Shown here: positions 47,481 to 59,517 of the stretch, piece by piece
Position numbering within the stretch: position 1 is the stretch's first letter
How the letters are laid out: every line of letters starts with the position of its first letter
Origin: Atherix ibis
Taxonomy: Eukaryota > Arthropoda > Insecta > Diptera > Athericidae
Length of the DNA stretch: 64,000 nt
Direction: 5' to 3'
NCBI GenBank assembly: GCA_958298945.1
Contig: OY282610.1
Coordinates: forward strand, 26,064,233 to 26,128,232
The notes under the pieces: model-generated
What the model was told of the DNA's origin: nothing
The model's database searches: none
Seen by the model: the letters and a program-made list of their open reading frames with translations, nothing else
Translations under genes and position numbers: made by a program

Positions 47481-48689
47481 TATAATCGTTCCCGTGGGAT
47501 ACTTAAGCGATAAAGTCTATCCTAACTGATTGGAATAAACTGAATCACTTAAAGACGCAACAAAATCAATGTGATTAACCCAGAAATTCTACCAAAATTA
47601 CTATGTTCTAAAAATAATTCCCAAGTCTGTACAAAAGATTGTTTGGTCAACCAAATCACTGATTTTTATTTCAATTCGAAATTATTTTAAAAATAAGTTG
47701 TGAGCATATCTTTAAAATTAGGCCAATATGGGAAAAAATACAAAAATTAAAATTTGCCTTTGAATTATATTTAAAGGATCATTTAGGGTCCAATTTCTAA
47801 TTTTGAAATTTCAAAAAAAAAATTACATTATAAAAAAACAATTCAATTAAAGTGCTCTGATTCAGCGACACTCGAATGTCTTCGTCTAGTACGCAGGGGT
47901 CTTAAGTTCGAATCCAGCTTTAAACATAGCCAAGGTGCCCCTTATTTCTTCCCTAATGATCTAAGCTGTTGTCGAGCTTAAAAAATTAATAAAAAAAATT
48001 AATTAATTCCAATTAAAATTTAATGAAAACACTATTGGCAAAAGGTCAGTATTTATTCAGTCAAATTTTATTCGTATTTATTATTTTAGTTTTTTTTTTC
48101 TTTTGTTATTGTAACTTTGCACATTGAAATAATTTTACACTTTCTTTGTCGCTTACAAAGAGATTCGACTATAAAATTGATGCCAGTAAATAGTTTCTAA
48201 TTTTAGTGGCAATGCAATTCTCCATCGAAAGACATACTTAGGCGTCTTTTTGGTGTAAATTAACTTTCGTCATTAACCAAATTTAGATATCAGAAACGGA
48301 AATGCACACACACGCTCCCAAGCATGTGAATAGGTAAAGTGAACGTTTTTTTTTTCTCGAAATAATAATACTAATTTTAGATTATAGAAAATAATTGCTA
48401 ACTAATTTTCGATTAATTAAAATAAAAATAATATAAACTGAAATAAATAAAACAAAATGAAAATAAAAAAAAAACCACTTTTGAAAAAAAGAGTGTTTAT
48501 TAAAACTGAAATAAAAGATTATCTATTTTGTAGTTCGGAAAGTATAGTCCTGTTATTGAACAATTGTCAAATATATATTTTATTAAAGCTTATATTTATT
48601 TATCTTTAAGTTTGCCATTTTATATAGTGAATCGTTCAAATAATAAACGAAGCATTTAAATTATAAAAACTTTCTTAAAATGTTGTAGA
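47481..48689. other. AT-rich intergenic; a tRNA-like B box at about 47906
   Basis: No gene is seen. At 47903-47920 AAGTTCGAATCCAGC resembles a tRNA T-arm/B box (GGTTCGAATCC), with a weak A-box-like segment about 40 bp upstream. No complete cloverleaf can be drawn, so this could be a decayed tRNA or tRNA-derived SINE head. Confidence 0.3.
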
Positions 48690-49055
48690 ACCTAGCCCTA
48701 CAGGAGGAGATTATGATCGTCTTAATAAGGCTCATTTATCGTTCGATGGATACACAATAAGTTATATTACTGAGTGTTTTTATTTTGGTCTGAACTTGAA
48801 AATTTCAATCTGGAACATATGTGATTTTAACAAGACAGTGTATTTGTCAATTTATCTTCAAGATCGTGTAATTTGACGCTGTTGGATTATTTCTTGTAGA
48901 GCTATGCAAAATAAAACCTGACTACGCAGAAAACTCTCAAACTTAAGAGCATTTATGAACCAATATACCTTAAGTAAAAACCGCATTACAGCTCAACAAA
49001 AATTACATCTTTTATAAATATTTTCAAATACGAAAACTGTGAATGTCTTCATTTG
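48690..49055 (+). pseudogene. DD41D-like transposon relic, copy F
   Basis: Traces of the DEAHFxLDGY block (NKAHLSFDGYTIS, about 48725) and of the third-Asp block (LTLLDYFL near 48880) are followed by the same about 150-bp tail seen at 42975-43230. It leads directly into satellite array 2. Confidence 0.6.
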
Positions 49056-50345
49056 AATTATCACAATTTTCTAGCAGTTTTTTCAAGGTGAAATTGTATT
49101 ATTTTCCCATTTTCCAGCAGTTTTTTTCAAGTTGACTTTTATTTTTAAAATTTTGTAGCAGTTTTTTCGAGTTAAAATTTTATTTTTGTCCCTATTTTCC
49201 AGTAGTTTGTTTTTTAAGTAAACTCTTAATTTTTACAATTTTCCAGCAGCTTTTTCAAGTTGAAATTGTATTTTTTTACCATTTTCCAGCAGTTTTTTTT
49301 CAACTTGACTCTTAATTTTTACAATTTTCTAGCAGTTTTTTCAAGTTAAAATTGTATTTTTTCACCATTTTCCAGTAGTTTTTTTCTAGTTCACTTTTAA
49401 TTTTTAAAATTTTCCAGCAGTTCTTTTATCAAGTGGACTATTAACTTTTCCAATTTTCCAGCAGTTTTTTTCAAGTTGACTTTTATTTTTAAAATTTTGT
49501 AGCAGTTTTTTCGAGTTAAAATTTTATTTTTGTCCCTATTTTCCAGTAGTTTGTTTTTTAAGTAAACTCTTAATTTTTACAATTTTCCAGCAGCTTTTTC
49601 AAGTTGAAATTGTATTTTTTTACCATTTTCCAGCAGTTTTTTTTCAACTTGACTCTTAATTTTTACAATTTTCCAGCAGTTTTTTTAAGTTAAAATTGTA
49701 TTTTTTTTCATTTTCCAGCAGTTTTTTTCTCGAGTTGACTCTTAATTTTTACTATTTTCTAGCAGTTTTTTCAAGTTAAAATTGTATTTTTTCACCATTT
49801 TCCAGTAGTTTTTTTCTAGTTCACTTTTAATTTTTAAAATTTTCCAGCAGTTCTTTTATCAAGTGGACTCTTAACTTTTCCAATTTTCCAGCAGTTTTTT
49901 TCAAGTTCACTTTTATTTTTAAAATTTTGTAGCAGTTTTTTCGAGTTAAAATTTTATTTTTGTCCCTATTTTCCAGTAGTTTGTTTTTTAAGTAAACTCT
50001 TAATTTTTACAATTTTCCAGCAGCTTTTTCAAGTTGAAACTGTATTTTTTTACCATTTTCCAGCAGTTTTTTTTCAACTTGACTCTTAATTTTTAGAATT
50101 TTCTAGCAGTTTTTTCAAGTTAAAATTGTATTTTTTTTCATTTTCCAGCAGTTTTTTTTCGAGTTGACTCTTAATTTTTACTATTTTCTAGCAGTTTTTT
50201 CAAGTTAAAATTGTATTTTTTACCATTTTCCAGCAGTTTCTTTCAACTTGACTTTCAATTTTCACAATTTTCTAGCAGTTTTTTTCAAGTTGACTTTTAA
50301 CTTTTACACTTTTCCAACAGTTTTTTTAATAGTTTCGCGAAAATT
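49055..50345 (+). repeat. 86-bp satellite, array 2, with 344/430-bp higher-order repeats
   Basis: Same 43+43 bp unit as array 1. A diagnostic variant (TTTTTGTCCCTATTTTCCAG) recurs at 49183, 49527 and 49957, spacings 344 and 430 bp, which are exactly four and five 86-bp dimers. Unequal exchange in blocks is the simplest reading. Confidence 0.9.
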
Positions 50346-51230
50346 TCGTTAAATTTACAATTTCTAACTTATTGGGTCGATTATTTGTTGTTATAAAAAA
50401 ATCTGCTAGAATTATAAATTCCAGCAGAAATTATGGCTAATTTTTAAGCATGCATTGAGTTATCTATAAAACAAACGTTATTGACAATAATAAAAGCGAA
50501 TGCTAAAATTTTTGTTATTGCAATTTTCTAGCAGTTTTTTACTGTTTTCCTTTTCATATGAATTTTTTGAATAATTTTTAATTTAATTTTTTGTTCTAAA
50601 GAAATCATTACTGATTAAAATTTTGCACATAAATTGAATGCCTCACAATCATTTTTTACACAATCTTCAATAAATAAATATAAATTTTTCTTTAATATTT
50701 TTCATAAAATAAAATATTTTATTTATAATATAATTAATGGCAAGAATAAAAAAATACAATCAAAAGAAAGTTTTATTGAAGTTGGAATTTTAGTGTATTT
50801 TATTTAAGTTTACTTTACCAAAACGCAAATTGGATATCAAATCCCTCATCTAGATTAGTCCTTATTGCTCTCGAAAACAGTTTATAGCATTTTATATTAC
50901 ACATAAAAGAATTATGTTCTGAAAAATATCCTTCTGGTACTTACTACAGTAAGTAGTGTTGAAGGTTAAATTGTCATAAAAAAAACCTTAGAGCCTATTA
51001 AATATAATTTGATAAAAGCAAAAAAAAAATCAAAAAAAAATTCTATCAATAGACAACTTACCCAAAATAGGATTTAAAACATTTTTCTCTGTAAAAATAT
51101 GAACAGCCAATATTTTGATAATTCTTGAACGAATTTAATTTTTACCCATCCTTTTACCACTTAATTAGGGCAGCGATTAATTGGTTAGGACATAGCGTAA
51201 AAAATGTTGTAGTTTCATCATGGATAGTTT
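50346..51230. other. AT-rich intergenic DNA
   Basis: The first part still has TTCCAGCAG/TCTAGCAG debris of the satellite (to about 50550). Sequence near 50800 (CGCAAATTGGATATCAAAT) resembles 35740. No gene seen. Confidence 0.4.
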
Positions 51231-51247
51231 GTTTTCCGTCGATTTTA

Positions 51248-51810
51248 GTGGCGCAGTCGGGAACGGGAGAGGGTAGTCGATAGTGGCAAGATTGAAGGTA
51301 TTCATTTAGGGAATGATTCCGTATGGGAAGTTGGCTGGTGTTCAAAGTGAGGTAGACGGACTGGTAGCGAATTGAAATAGTAGCTTTGCCAAATGGAATA
51401 CGTCAAATTGGCTGTTACGTAAGCGAAGATGCGGTATTCATTTGCGTTGATGTGCAATTTGCCAGTGTGTGAGTGTATGTATGTTAAGCAGTGTTTTTGC
51501 GCTTTCGGTTAGTGCGCATCTCGGCTATGCCGGCAGGGGAAGAATTGGTATTCGACGGTGAGCTCAGTAACTAAATTCGTTGCATGAATTGATGCCGGTT
51601 CCACGAAGTGTTTGTGGTGCGTTTCTCTGTATGAATTGTCGCCATTCATCCCTTATCGGCTTTCGAGAAATGGGGAGACTTGCCACTATATCCAAGATAC
51701 ATAAGCGCGATGGCAACGACGTAGTTGTAAATGAGTACTATGGGTTCCGATTCATTGTTGGGAACTGTTGGTTCGATCCTAACCGGATTGACCCCATCGT
51801 ACCATAACAA
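51248..51810 (+). mobile_element. possible LTR-retrotransposon remnant (tRNA-Ser primer site)
   Basis: TGGCGCAGTCGG at about 51249 matches the primer-binding site of 17.6/297-type Ty3 elements, complementary to the 3' end of fly tRNA-Ser. The 560 bp that follow are GC-richer than the surroundings, as a leader would be. No gag or pol frame and no paired LTR could be identified, so this is at most a fragment. Open frames here (51580-51807 plus, 51154-51345 minus) are unrecognised. Confidence 0.3.
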
Positions 51811-52035
51811 ATTATTCTACTACAAATCGACTAAATCGAAAGTTTTTCTGAAATTCCCTTCAACTTATTTACGATAAATCGCATCGAATCGTCCTAAACT
51901 CATAATTACCAATACCCGGTGAGGGGTGAATTTATAAGAGACATCATCTATCAATTCATAGGATTTGATTTGATTTTCATATATTTGTACTAAACCTTCT
52001 TCTGTATACCAGTTGCAAAGCTTTTTTGTGTGGGT

Positions 52036-52064
52036 GAGGGTGTGTGTGTGTGTGTGTGTATGCG
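52036..52064. repeat. (GT)n microsatellite
   Basis: An alternating GT run with one interruption. Confidence 0.85.
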
Positions 52065-55035
52065 TACTACATTCAGTGGGGTATAAAGAGGACAGCGACA
52101 GATAAATTATCAAAAAGCATTAGCAGAGCTTGAGAGAAAAGGAAAAAACATTTTTGGTTAATTTGTAGTATTGGTGTTCCGTTTCGATAGCTTCACCTCC
52201 TCCGATAAGGGTACATAAAAACTTCAATGTTACTGTCATCGCTGGCATTGTACAATGGTAGTATTCTGTTCAAGAAAAACTAGAAAAAATATAGAAAAAA
52301 AAATCATAAAAATAATATTCCGAAAGAAAATAATACATAGTCTACTACCCGATGCCTACTGCCACCTATCGTAACATTCTTGTACACAGCCAGAATTTTT
52401 CAGTGTTTCAGTTTGATTCTGTGTCGTGTTAACACTGCTGTGTCCTTTCTGTGATAAGAAAAGAGGACATTTCTCTCGGAATATAATCGTTCGGTTCGTG
52501 TATCCGTGCGGTTCAAATTTATTTATTTTACTCAACAAAAATTCAATGTGTTCCAGTTTAGGGGTGGTTTTTTTTTATAAATATTTTCTTTTTATTTGTT
52601 TTGTTTTTTCCTTTAAAAACAATAAAATAATTTTCCACAAACAAATTTAGCAAAAATCGAAAATCTCCTAATCGGAGTTTTTTTTCCTTTTTCTTTTTTG
52701 ACAAAAAAAAAAAAAACAAAAAAAAAAAACAACAAACAAATCAGTTTTATATATTTAGAAAAGATATTTTTAAAAGTTAAATTTTACGGAGTCTTCCGTA
52801 GTGTTGAATTTGGATTGAGTTAAATCCATTGTTAAGAGGGGTGTCATCTCCACCTTATTGTACTAATTGTTTGCCAAGGATTATGTATAGTCTCTTTGGA
52901 GAGGGGACTAGGTTACAAAAAAAAAAAAAATTCAACAACAAGCAAACAAATTATCAAAAAAAAAGGATGCCATCGTAATATTCGTTCAGTTATCATCATA
53001 GTATGGATGTGTTTATTTAAATAAATTTAAAAAAATTAACTAAAAGAAAATTTTTTGTTTCTTTTTTTTTTGTCGAAAAAATATAATTCATAATAAATAA
53101 TGTGAGTAAGGTAAAATTTTTGAATGAATTCAATTAGAAATAATTTTTCTCTTTTTTTTTGTATTAAACTAAATTTCGTGTGTGTATGTGTGTGTGTGTG
53201 CATAGATTCTTCTCGCTTGTATTTACGAAACCAATTCAAAATAATCCGAAATTATAAAGAAAAAAAAAATTAAACTAAAAAGCAGGGCAAAATCTTAAAG
53301 AGAAAAAAAAAACAAGAATGAAAATTTACTATAATTTTACACACACACACACAGAAGCATACCTCTATACTCATACATATGTATACATTGTATTTAGTTA
53401 TTATTTCATAGACACCCATTTCTTAATTTTCTATATAGTAAAAAATTTGCCAAAAAAATAGAAATACAAAAAAAAATTATAAAAAGTTTTTTGTTTTTTT
53501 TTGGAAAGAAAAAAAAACATTTAAAAAATTAAAAATTAAAAAAAAAACTAATTTGAGTACATTTAATAATTTTGTCTTACTTACAATTTATATTTTTTAT
53601 TTATCATTATTAACTATTGTGTAATTTATTAGTTTAACATCCCTCCCCCCTCCTTCCCCTCTTCCATTTAATCTTAGTCGATTTTATTCCGTCCCTCATT
53701 ATTTGCTATAAAATGCTTTATTATTATTATATTATTTTTTTCTTCAAAACAACCAATAATCTCTTAATTTTTAAACATCTTTAAAAAAGAAAATAAAAAC
53801 TTTAGGTGATAATATAAAGATTCAGAAAGAAACAATCGACTTCTATTTACTTAATAAATGGTGTAATAAAAAATATTTACTAAATATGAAATTTCATCTA
53901 AACCAATTAATAATGAGAGACCAAAAATATTTAGTTCTAATCAATCAAAAGTGGCAATAATAATAATAATAATAATAATAATATGAAAAAAGAATAAATA
54001 ATCACAAAACATTGTTAATAATAATTTTAAAAAAAAAAACCAAAATTTTTCGTTAGTAAAAGAATAAATTATTTTTATAAATATAAATATTCGCCAATAA
54101 TACCAGGGATAAGAAAGGTACAAGCTGATTATGAAAGCTAGGAAGATTAAGTCAGACTGAGCAAGCGAGCGAGTGAGTGAGTGAGCGAGCATGCAAGTGA
54201 GTACGAGTGAGTGAGTAACAGAAAAGTATGAGCGGTTAGGTGGGGAAGTAATATATAATAATAAATTTCTCCAATTCGATTCTATGCAAAACACAAACAA
54301 ATGTCCATACAGGCAACAACAGAAAGAAAGAAAAAAACAGAAAAAAAACTCTTCGCTTTCAACTTTGCCCATTCCGTAAAAATGTGTTCGAGTGGCAGGC
54401 CCATTTTCCTTAAGCCGCCTTACGGCCGATCAGAGCAAAAAGACATTCACGACTGTTATACTCACACTTGCTCGACACTATTTATAATAATTACCCAAAA
54501 GTGTACTAATTTCGCTTGTGCTCTTCTCCTATTTGGACATTTTTCCTTAGTTTTTTTTTTTTTTTTTTGTCACGTTTAAAAATTCTTTTCCATTTTTAAT
54601 ATTGTGATTTTTTCTTTAATGATTTTATTCGAATTATTATTTAAAAAATTTTTTTTTTTTTAAATAGTGAAATTTTTGTATGTTTTTTGTTTTTCGGAAT
54701 AATAAATTTCAAATGGGAAACGACGAATAAAACTGAAACTAAATTCGTCCTTGTCATATTGTTGGAGGGTGGTGTGTACTATTTTAGTTAGTAGTAGTTG
54801 AAAAATTTATCATTCATTCAAATTTGTTATGTCATATTATTTTGTAAGAATGCCTTTTTATTTTTGATAAAATTATTCGCTACGAAAAGATAAACATATA
54901 CCCTAGAATTATGTTTTTTTGCTGTTGTAGTAAATTATTCTTTTAACACAATGGACCACGCCTTTTTTTTCTATATATATATACTCGTATATATATATAT
55001 AAAAAAAAAACTATATATATATTGTAAAAAAAATT
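52065..55035. other. low-complexity intergenic region with several microsatellites
   Basis: Poly-A/T runs are dense. Simple repeats include (GT)n near 53180-53200, (CA)n at 53340-53352, (AAT)n at 53957-53983, GAGT/GAGC-type repeats at 54160-54220 and a pyrimidine C-rich tract at 53640-53670. A small GC-enriched block at 54300-54480 looks promoter- or leader-like, but no coding exon can be tied to it. Confidence 0.5.
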
Positions 55036-55039
55036 GATT

Positions 55040-55396
55040 GATGGATGATAACGAGAGATGGAGTATAGACTTTATTCGTCCTTGAATAAGATAAACTAAG
55101 TTTGGACGACAAGTGGTTGTAACAGGACTATGCCACGTTACACTTGAAGTTTCATGGCCGAATTATGTCAACTGGTCACCTCGTTGGCCAGATTTAACTG
55201 CTGCTTCCGATTTATTCCTCTAGGGTTGTCGATAACATACCTGAGCCAATTGAATATCTTTAAGAAAAATAAAGAGTATCCCAGAAAGGCACGCAAGAAG
55301 TAATTTTGTTATCAATTCCGAAAGTATACAGTATAGGGGTTATGTATGGAAAAGAAAATTGGATAAATGACCTCCAACAGCTTTGCTGGCACATAT
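55040..55396 (+). pseudogene. Tc1/mariner-superfamily relic, copy G
   Basis: Broken frames give LDDKWL followed by a stop, then WSPRWPDLTAASDLFL and EPIEYL, equivalent to MWFQQD, NWPPRSCDLTPLDFFLW and the tail of the DD41D-like family. The relic is cut by the mariner inserted at TA 55396-55397. Confidence 0.5.
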
Positions 55397-55397
55397 A

Positions 55398-56677
55398 CGA
55401 AGTCTGTTCAAAAAGTCTCGCGAATTTTGTGTTTTTTTCAAAAATTATTTATTTATTTATGAATATCTACTTTGTCCCCTTCAAAGTAATCCCCACCAGA
55501 TATTATACAGTTGTGCCAACGTTTTTTCCAATCCTCGAAGCACTTAAAAAAAATCATTTTTTGTGATCTTGTTCAGCTCCTACTTCGATGCCGTCTTTAT
55601 CTTCTCAATCGTAGCATAGCGTCGTCCTTTCATAGGGCTCTTCAGTTTCGGGAAAAAGAAAAAGTCACAGGGGGCCAGATCTGGGGAATACGGTAGCTGA
55701 GGCATTATTAGCGTATTGTTTTTGGCCAAAATTTCGCGCACAAGAAACGATGCGTGAGCAGGGGCGTTATCATGGTGCAAAAGCCAATTTTTGTTCTTTC
55801 ACAAATCCGGGCTTTTCTAGCAGATTGCTTCACGCAACTTACGCATAACTTGCAGATAATATTCCTTATTTACCGTTCTACCCTGTGGCAAGAATTTATT
55901 ATGCACCACGACCCTGCAATCGAAGAAAACTGTAAGCAAAACCTTCACATTCGACTGAACTTGGCGCGCTTTTTTCGATCTTGGCTCGTGCGGCAGCTTC
56001 CATTGGGATGATTAAGCTTTGGTTTCCATGTCATAACCATAAACCTATGATTCGTCACCAGTTATGACCCTCTGGAGTAAATTTGGGTCGTCACGGACAG
56101 AGTCCAACAGCTCCTTAGCAATGTTAATGCGATGCTGTTTTTGGTCGAAATTGAGAAATTTTGGTACGAATTTTCCGGCGACCCGTCTCACGCCAAATCA
56201 TTGGTAAAAATCAAATGGCACGAGCCAATCGATATGTTTAAGTCCTCAGCAACATCTTTAACGGTGATTTGACGATTGGCCAATACTATTTTCTTCACTT
56301 CATCAATGTTTTCGTCTGTTGTTGACGTGCTCGGGCGTCCGGCACACTTTTCGTCGTTCACATCTTCTCGGCTCTCTGAGAACATTTTGTACCACCGATA
56401 AACGTGGCTTCGGTCCAAGGTAGCTTCACCCACAGTAAATATTCGGAATGCGTCCGCGCAATTAATCCATTTTTTGGAATGGGCAATAATCGAAGACGAC
56501 CCAAAACACGTGCAAGCAAAGCAGCTGTCAAAAATTAACTGAACATTCAAAATGGTCGAACTTGCCGGCATAAGTGAGAGACATAAGTACCAACATAACG
56601 CCACAAAAAAAATCGAAAATCAAATATACGTTACCCGCGGAAATTCAAAATTCGCGATACTTTTTGAACAGACCTCG
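55398..56677 (-). mobile_element. full-length mariner, 1280 bp, dead
   Basis: Both ends have the TIR CGA(A/G)GTCTGTTCAAAAAGT and are flanked by TA (55396-55397 and 56678-56679). The length is normal for mariner. It is the same family as the rearranged copy at 2054-3023. The transposase is on the minus strand and is interrupted (next entry). Confidence 0.93.
55480..56600 (-). pseudogene. mariner transposase (DD34D) with stops
   Basis: From 56600 downwards: an N-terminal helix-turn-helix region (HVYRWYKMFSESREDV, CAGRPSTSTTDENIDEV, VKDVAEDLNISIGSC), GDES then a stop where Trp is expected, VYGYDMETKA followed by another stop, VVHNKFLPQGRTVNKEYYL, a stop after KLREAIC, LLHHDNAPAHASFLV and YSPDLAPCDFFFFPKLKSPM. 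The second and third catalytic Asp are 34 residues apart. At least three in-frame stops plus frame changes. Inactive. Confidence 0.9.
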
Positions 56678-56679
56678 TA

Positions 56680-57020
56680 CACTCTTTTGTTGAAAGTTTT
56701 CCATGGCCGTTTTGCATAAATGTTGTTGAATTTCATTGACACAGCACTCAGTTTCCACCTTCAAGGCGTTGGTGATTGTCAAAAAATTCTAAAGAAAAAA
56801 GTCCAAGTGTGTTAAATCGTTAAAGATCTGGGCGGACAATTCTGATCACCACAAACGGCAAATTACACGACCAGAAAATTACTCATGTACTAATTGAATT
56901 GTTTCTTCGGCTTTATGGTATGTAATACCGCCTTGTTGAAACCACATATTGTCCATATCGATTATTTTGCGATATATGTATAAAAAAACTGGATTATCTT
57001 TTAGTAAAAATGGCGCAAAA
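56680..57020 (-). pseudogene. DD41D-like transposase relic, copy H
   Basis: On the minus strand a broken frame reads MDNMWFQQGGITYHKAEETI, then FSGRVICRL, corresponding to DDMWFQQDGATCHTARETI and FGDRVISR; the second catalytic Asp is Gly. It abuts the right end of the mariner at 56677. Confidence 0.6.
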
Positions 57021-58229
57021 GAAAAATGTTGCGTACAATTTAGATGGGTAGTTCTAAACCGTTAAGGGGGATTTTTTTTGAATAGTTATTATCTGATCCA
57101 TTTGCTTATATATACAATTTTAAATGTTCAATTATTTTTGATATCTGCAATTGTAAATATTTATATTGTACGAAGTAGATTTGTCATAAAATAATTAATG
57201 TACAATATTGTAGTGTAAACATTCGATTCTAATAAATATCGACGCCACTGTCTCTTTAGTGGTCGATGAATGTTTCCAGGGGGAATTAATATAGGGGGCT
57301 TTGAAAAAAGTACCGATTTTTTTTTTTGATAATAAAAATAATAATTTTATTACGTTGGAAAGTACAAATGTAGTGAATATGTATGGGATAGAAGCTCAGC
57401 CAAATGTCCACCAAAGGGTTCCCTTACAAACTGTCACTCTTTTGACGAAATTTGAAATAATATCTTTGCATAATTGTAGTTCAATTATGGCAATAACCGG
57501 TTAGTTCTCCTCCCTACGATCACTAATTGTTTGTAGATTAGTGGCATACACATGTGACTTCAAAAAGCACCAAAGTAGTCGAATGGCGTCAAATTACACG
57601 ATCTTGCTGGCCAATTCTGATCTGCATTTCTTGAAATTACACGAGCGCAAAATTTTCTCTCGTAACAACTCAATGGTTTCAACAGATCAAATGTAGTCTG
57701 TAATGCAAACCATCCACTGTAACCGTATCGCTCTAACAAAAGGACGCGTATTGGATGCATTGGCTTCTCTTGAACCACTTTTGGGTTCTCTACACCCCAA
57801 TTTTGGCAATTTTGCTTATTTCCGTAGGCATTGAGTTGAAAATATGACTCATCAGATGATTTTCATAATAAAATTGTCATTCATGTTCCCCCAAACCAAT
57901 TATCAAATTCTCTTCACCTTAAAAAGGTGAAGAGAATTGAGTTCTTCTGTCGATTGAATCTTGTAGCTATGCAGATTCAGGTCCTTTGCGAGAATTCATT
58001 GTAAGGTAGCTCGTGGAATGCATAATACTTGTGAACGATGACTAATTTTTGGCCTTGTGGTGTTCTCTTAATGTGACTATGTTTTCGGGAGTACACCCGC
58101 TATAAGGAATGACTTATTGTTGAGAATTTCCTAAAAATTTTTAACTAATCTTCGAATTGACTATGAACCATTATTTCTACCGAAAATTCCATAAAGTTTA
58201 CGAACGGTAAATGAGTTCTAATAATAATA

Positions 58230-59517
58230 CGAGGGTCGTTCAATAAGTCCTTAGAAAAAAAAAGAAAAAAACTGTTTTAAAAAAAAAAAATTATCATATT
58301 TTTCAACATAATCTCCTTTTAGCTCTATACACTTTTCCAACCGTTTTTCCATAATTTTTATCCCGTCCAAAAAATAGGATTTCGGAAATTTTGCAAAATA
58401 CTCATCCGTTTGAGCAATGACGTCCTCGTTGGAAGTGAACCGTCGTCCGCCAAGCCATTTCTTCAGATTGGGGAAAAGAAAATAGTCACTCGGGGCCAAA
58501 TCTGGCGAATAAGCGGGATGCTGCAACAATTCCGTTCTCAATTCCACAATTTTGGCCATCGAAACAGCACAGGTGTGCACACACGCATTGTCCTGATGCA
58601 AGAGGATTTTCTTCTTCTTCAGATAGGGGCGTTTCTCTTTGATTTCCTCGCTCAACCATTGCAATAACGACGCGTAATACGCTCCTGTTATTGTTTTTGC
58701 TTTTTCCAAGTAGCCGATAAAAATGATGCCCTGCGAATCCCAAAAGACCGTGGCCATCACCTTGTCGGCCGGTGGCACAGTTTTTTCCTTCTTCGGAGCC
58801 CGTTCACCCTTGAAAATCCACTGTGATGACTGTCTTCGTTTCTGTAGTGTAGTAGTGTATCCAGGTTTCGTCCACAGTGACATATCGACGAAGGAATTCG
58901 GCAGGATTGCGATCAAAGAGTGCCAACATTGCCTCAGAGTCCACTACACGATTGCGCTTATTCTCCTCTGAGAGCAAACGCGGCACCCATCTTGCCGAAA
59001 TTTTTTTTACAGGCAATTTTTCATGCAAAATTGAAGCGACTGTTACTTGTGATATGCCCGTGGCCTCAACTAATTCGCGCATTTTAATTCGCCAATCGTT
59101 CAAAATCAGATCGTGGATTTTATCGATGATTTCAGAAGTAGACACCTCAACTGGGCGTCCTGAACGATGTTCATCTTTTGTGGATGAACGGCCACGTTTA
59201 AATTCATTCACCCAATTGTAAACCGTCGCAAACACAGGTGCAGATGTGCCATGAACTGCATCCAACTCGGCTTTGATTTCTTTCGGGCTTAAGCCTTTCA
59301 AATGGAGATGTTTGATGACAGCCCTAAACTCGCTTTTTTCCATTGTTATGCACAAATAAATGTCGTTAACTTTAATCGACGATAGAAATTGACCTACGCT
59401 TTGGATCGAGCTGAAATTTTGACAGCTTTCCTGTCGATAATCCTACTTTTAAAAATCTTTACCGACACTACGAGCGCAATTTCTCGGATTTTCTAAGGAC
59501 TTATTGAACGACCCTTG
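58230..59517 (-). mobile_element. full-length mariner, 1288 bp, one apparent frameshift
   Basis: Ends CGAGGGTCGTTCAATAAGTC (left) and CAAGGGTCGTTCAATAAGTC (right, inverted), TA duplications at 58228-58229 and 59518-59519. A different family from the copies at 2054 and 55398. Inserted in the older relic I. The transposase frame is nearly intact. Confidence 0.95.
58251..59355 (-). pseudogene. mariner transposase (DD34D), single frameshift
   Basis: The N-terminal part (59355-58804, starting MCITMEKSEFRAVIK or at the inner MEKSEF) has the helix-turn-helix pair, GRPVEVSTSEI, SARWVPRLLSEENK and VTVDETWIHYY (first Asp). The C-terminal part continues in another frame from about 58850 to 58251 with PPADKVMATVFWDSQGI, ILLHQDNACVHTCAV (second Asp), HPAYSPDLAPSDYFLFPNL (third Asp) and KCIELKGDYVEK. 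Asp2-Asp3 spacing is 34 residues. The frames meet near 58835, where the family has TETKxQS. Apart from this shift the reading is continuous, so the copy is young. The C-terminal tail of Phe residues comes from the poly-A near 58260. Confidence 0.92.

Noticed and set aside
51776..51795. tRNA T-arm-like GGTTCGATCC
   Set aside because: A T-arm can be drawn, but no acceptor, D or anticodon arm fits upstream.
58410..59221. Plus-strand frames across the mariner
   Set aside because: Antisense shadows of the transposase.
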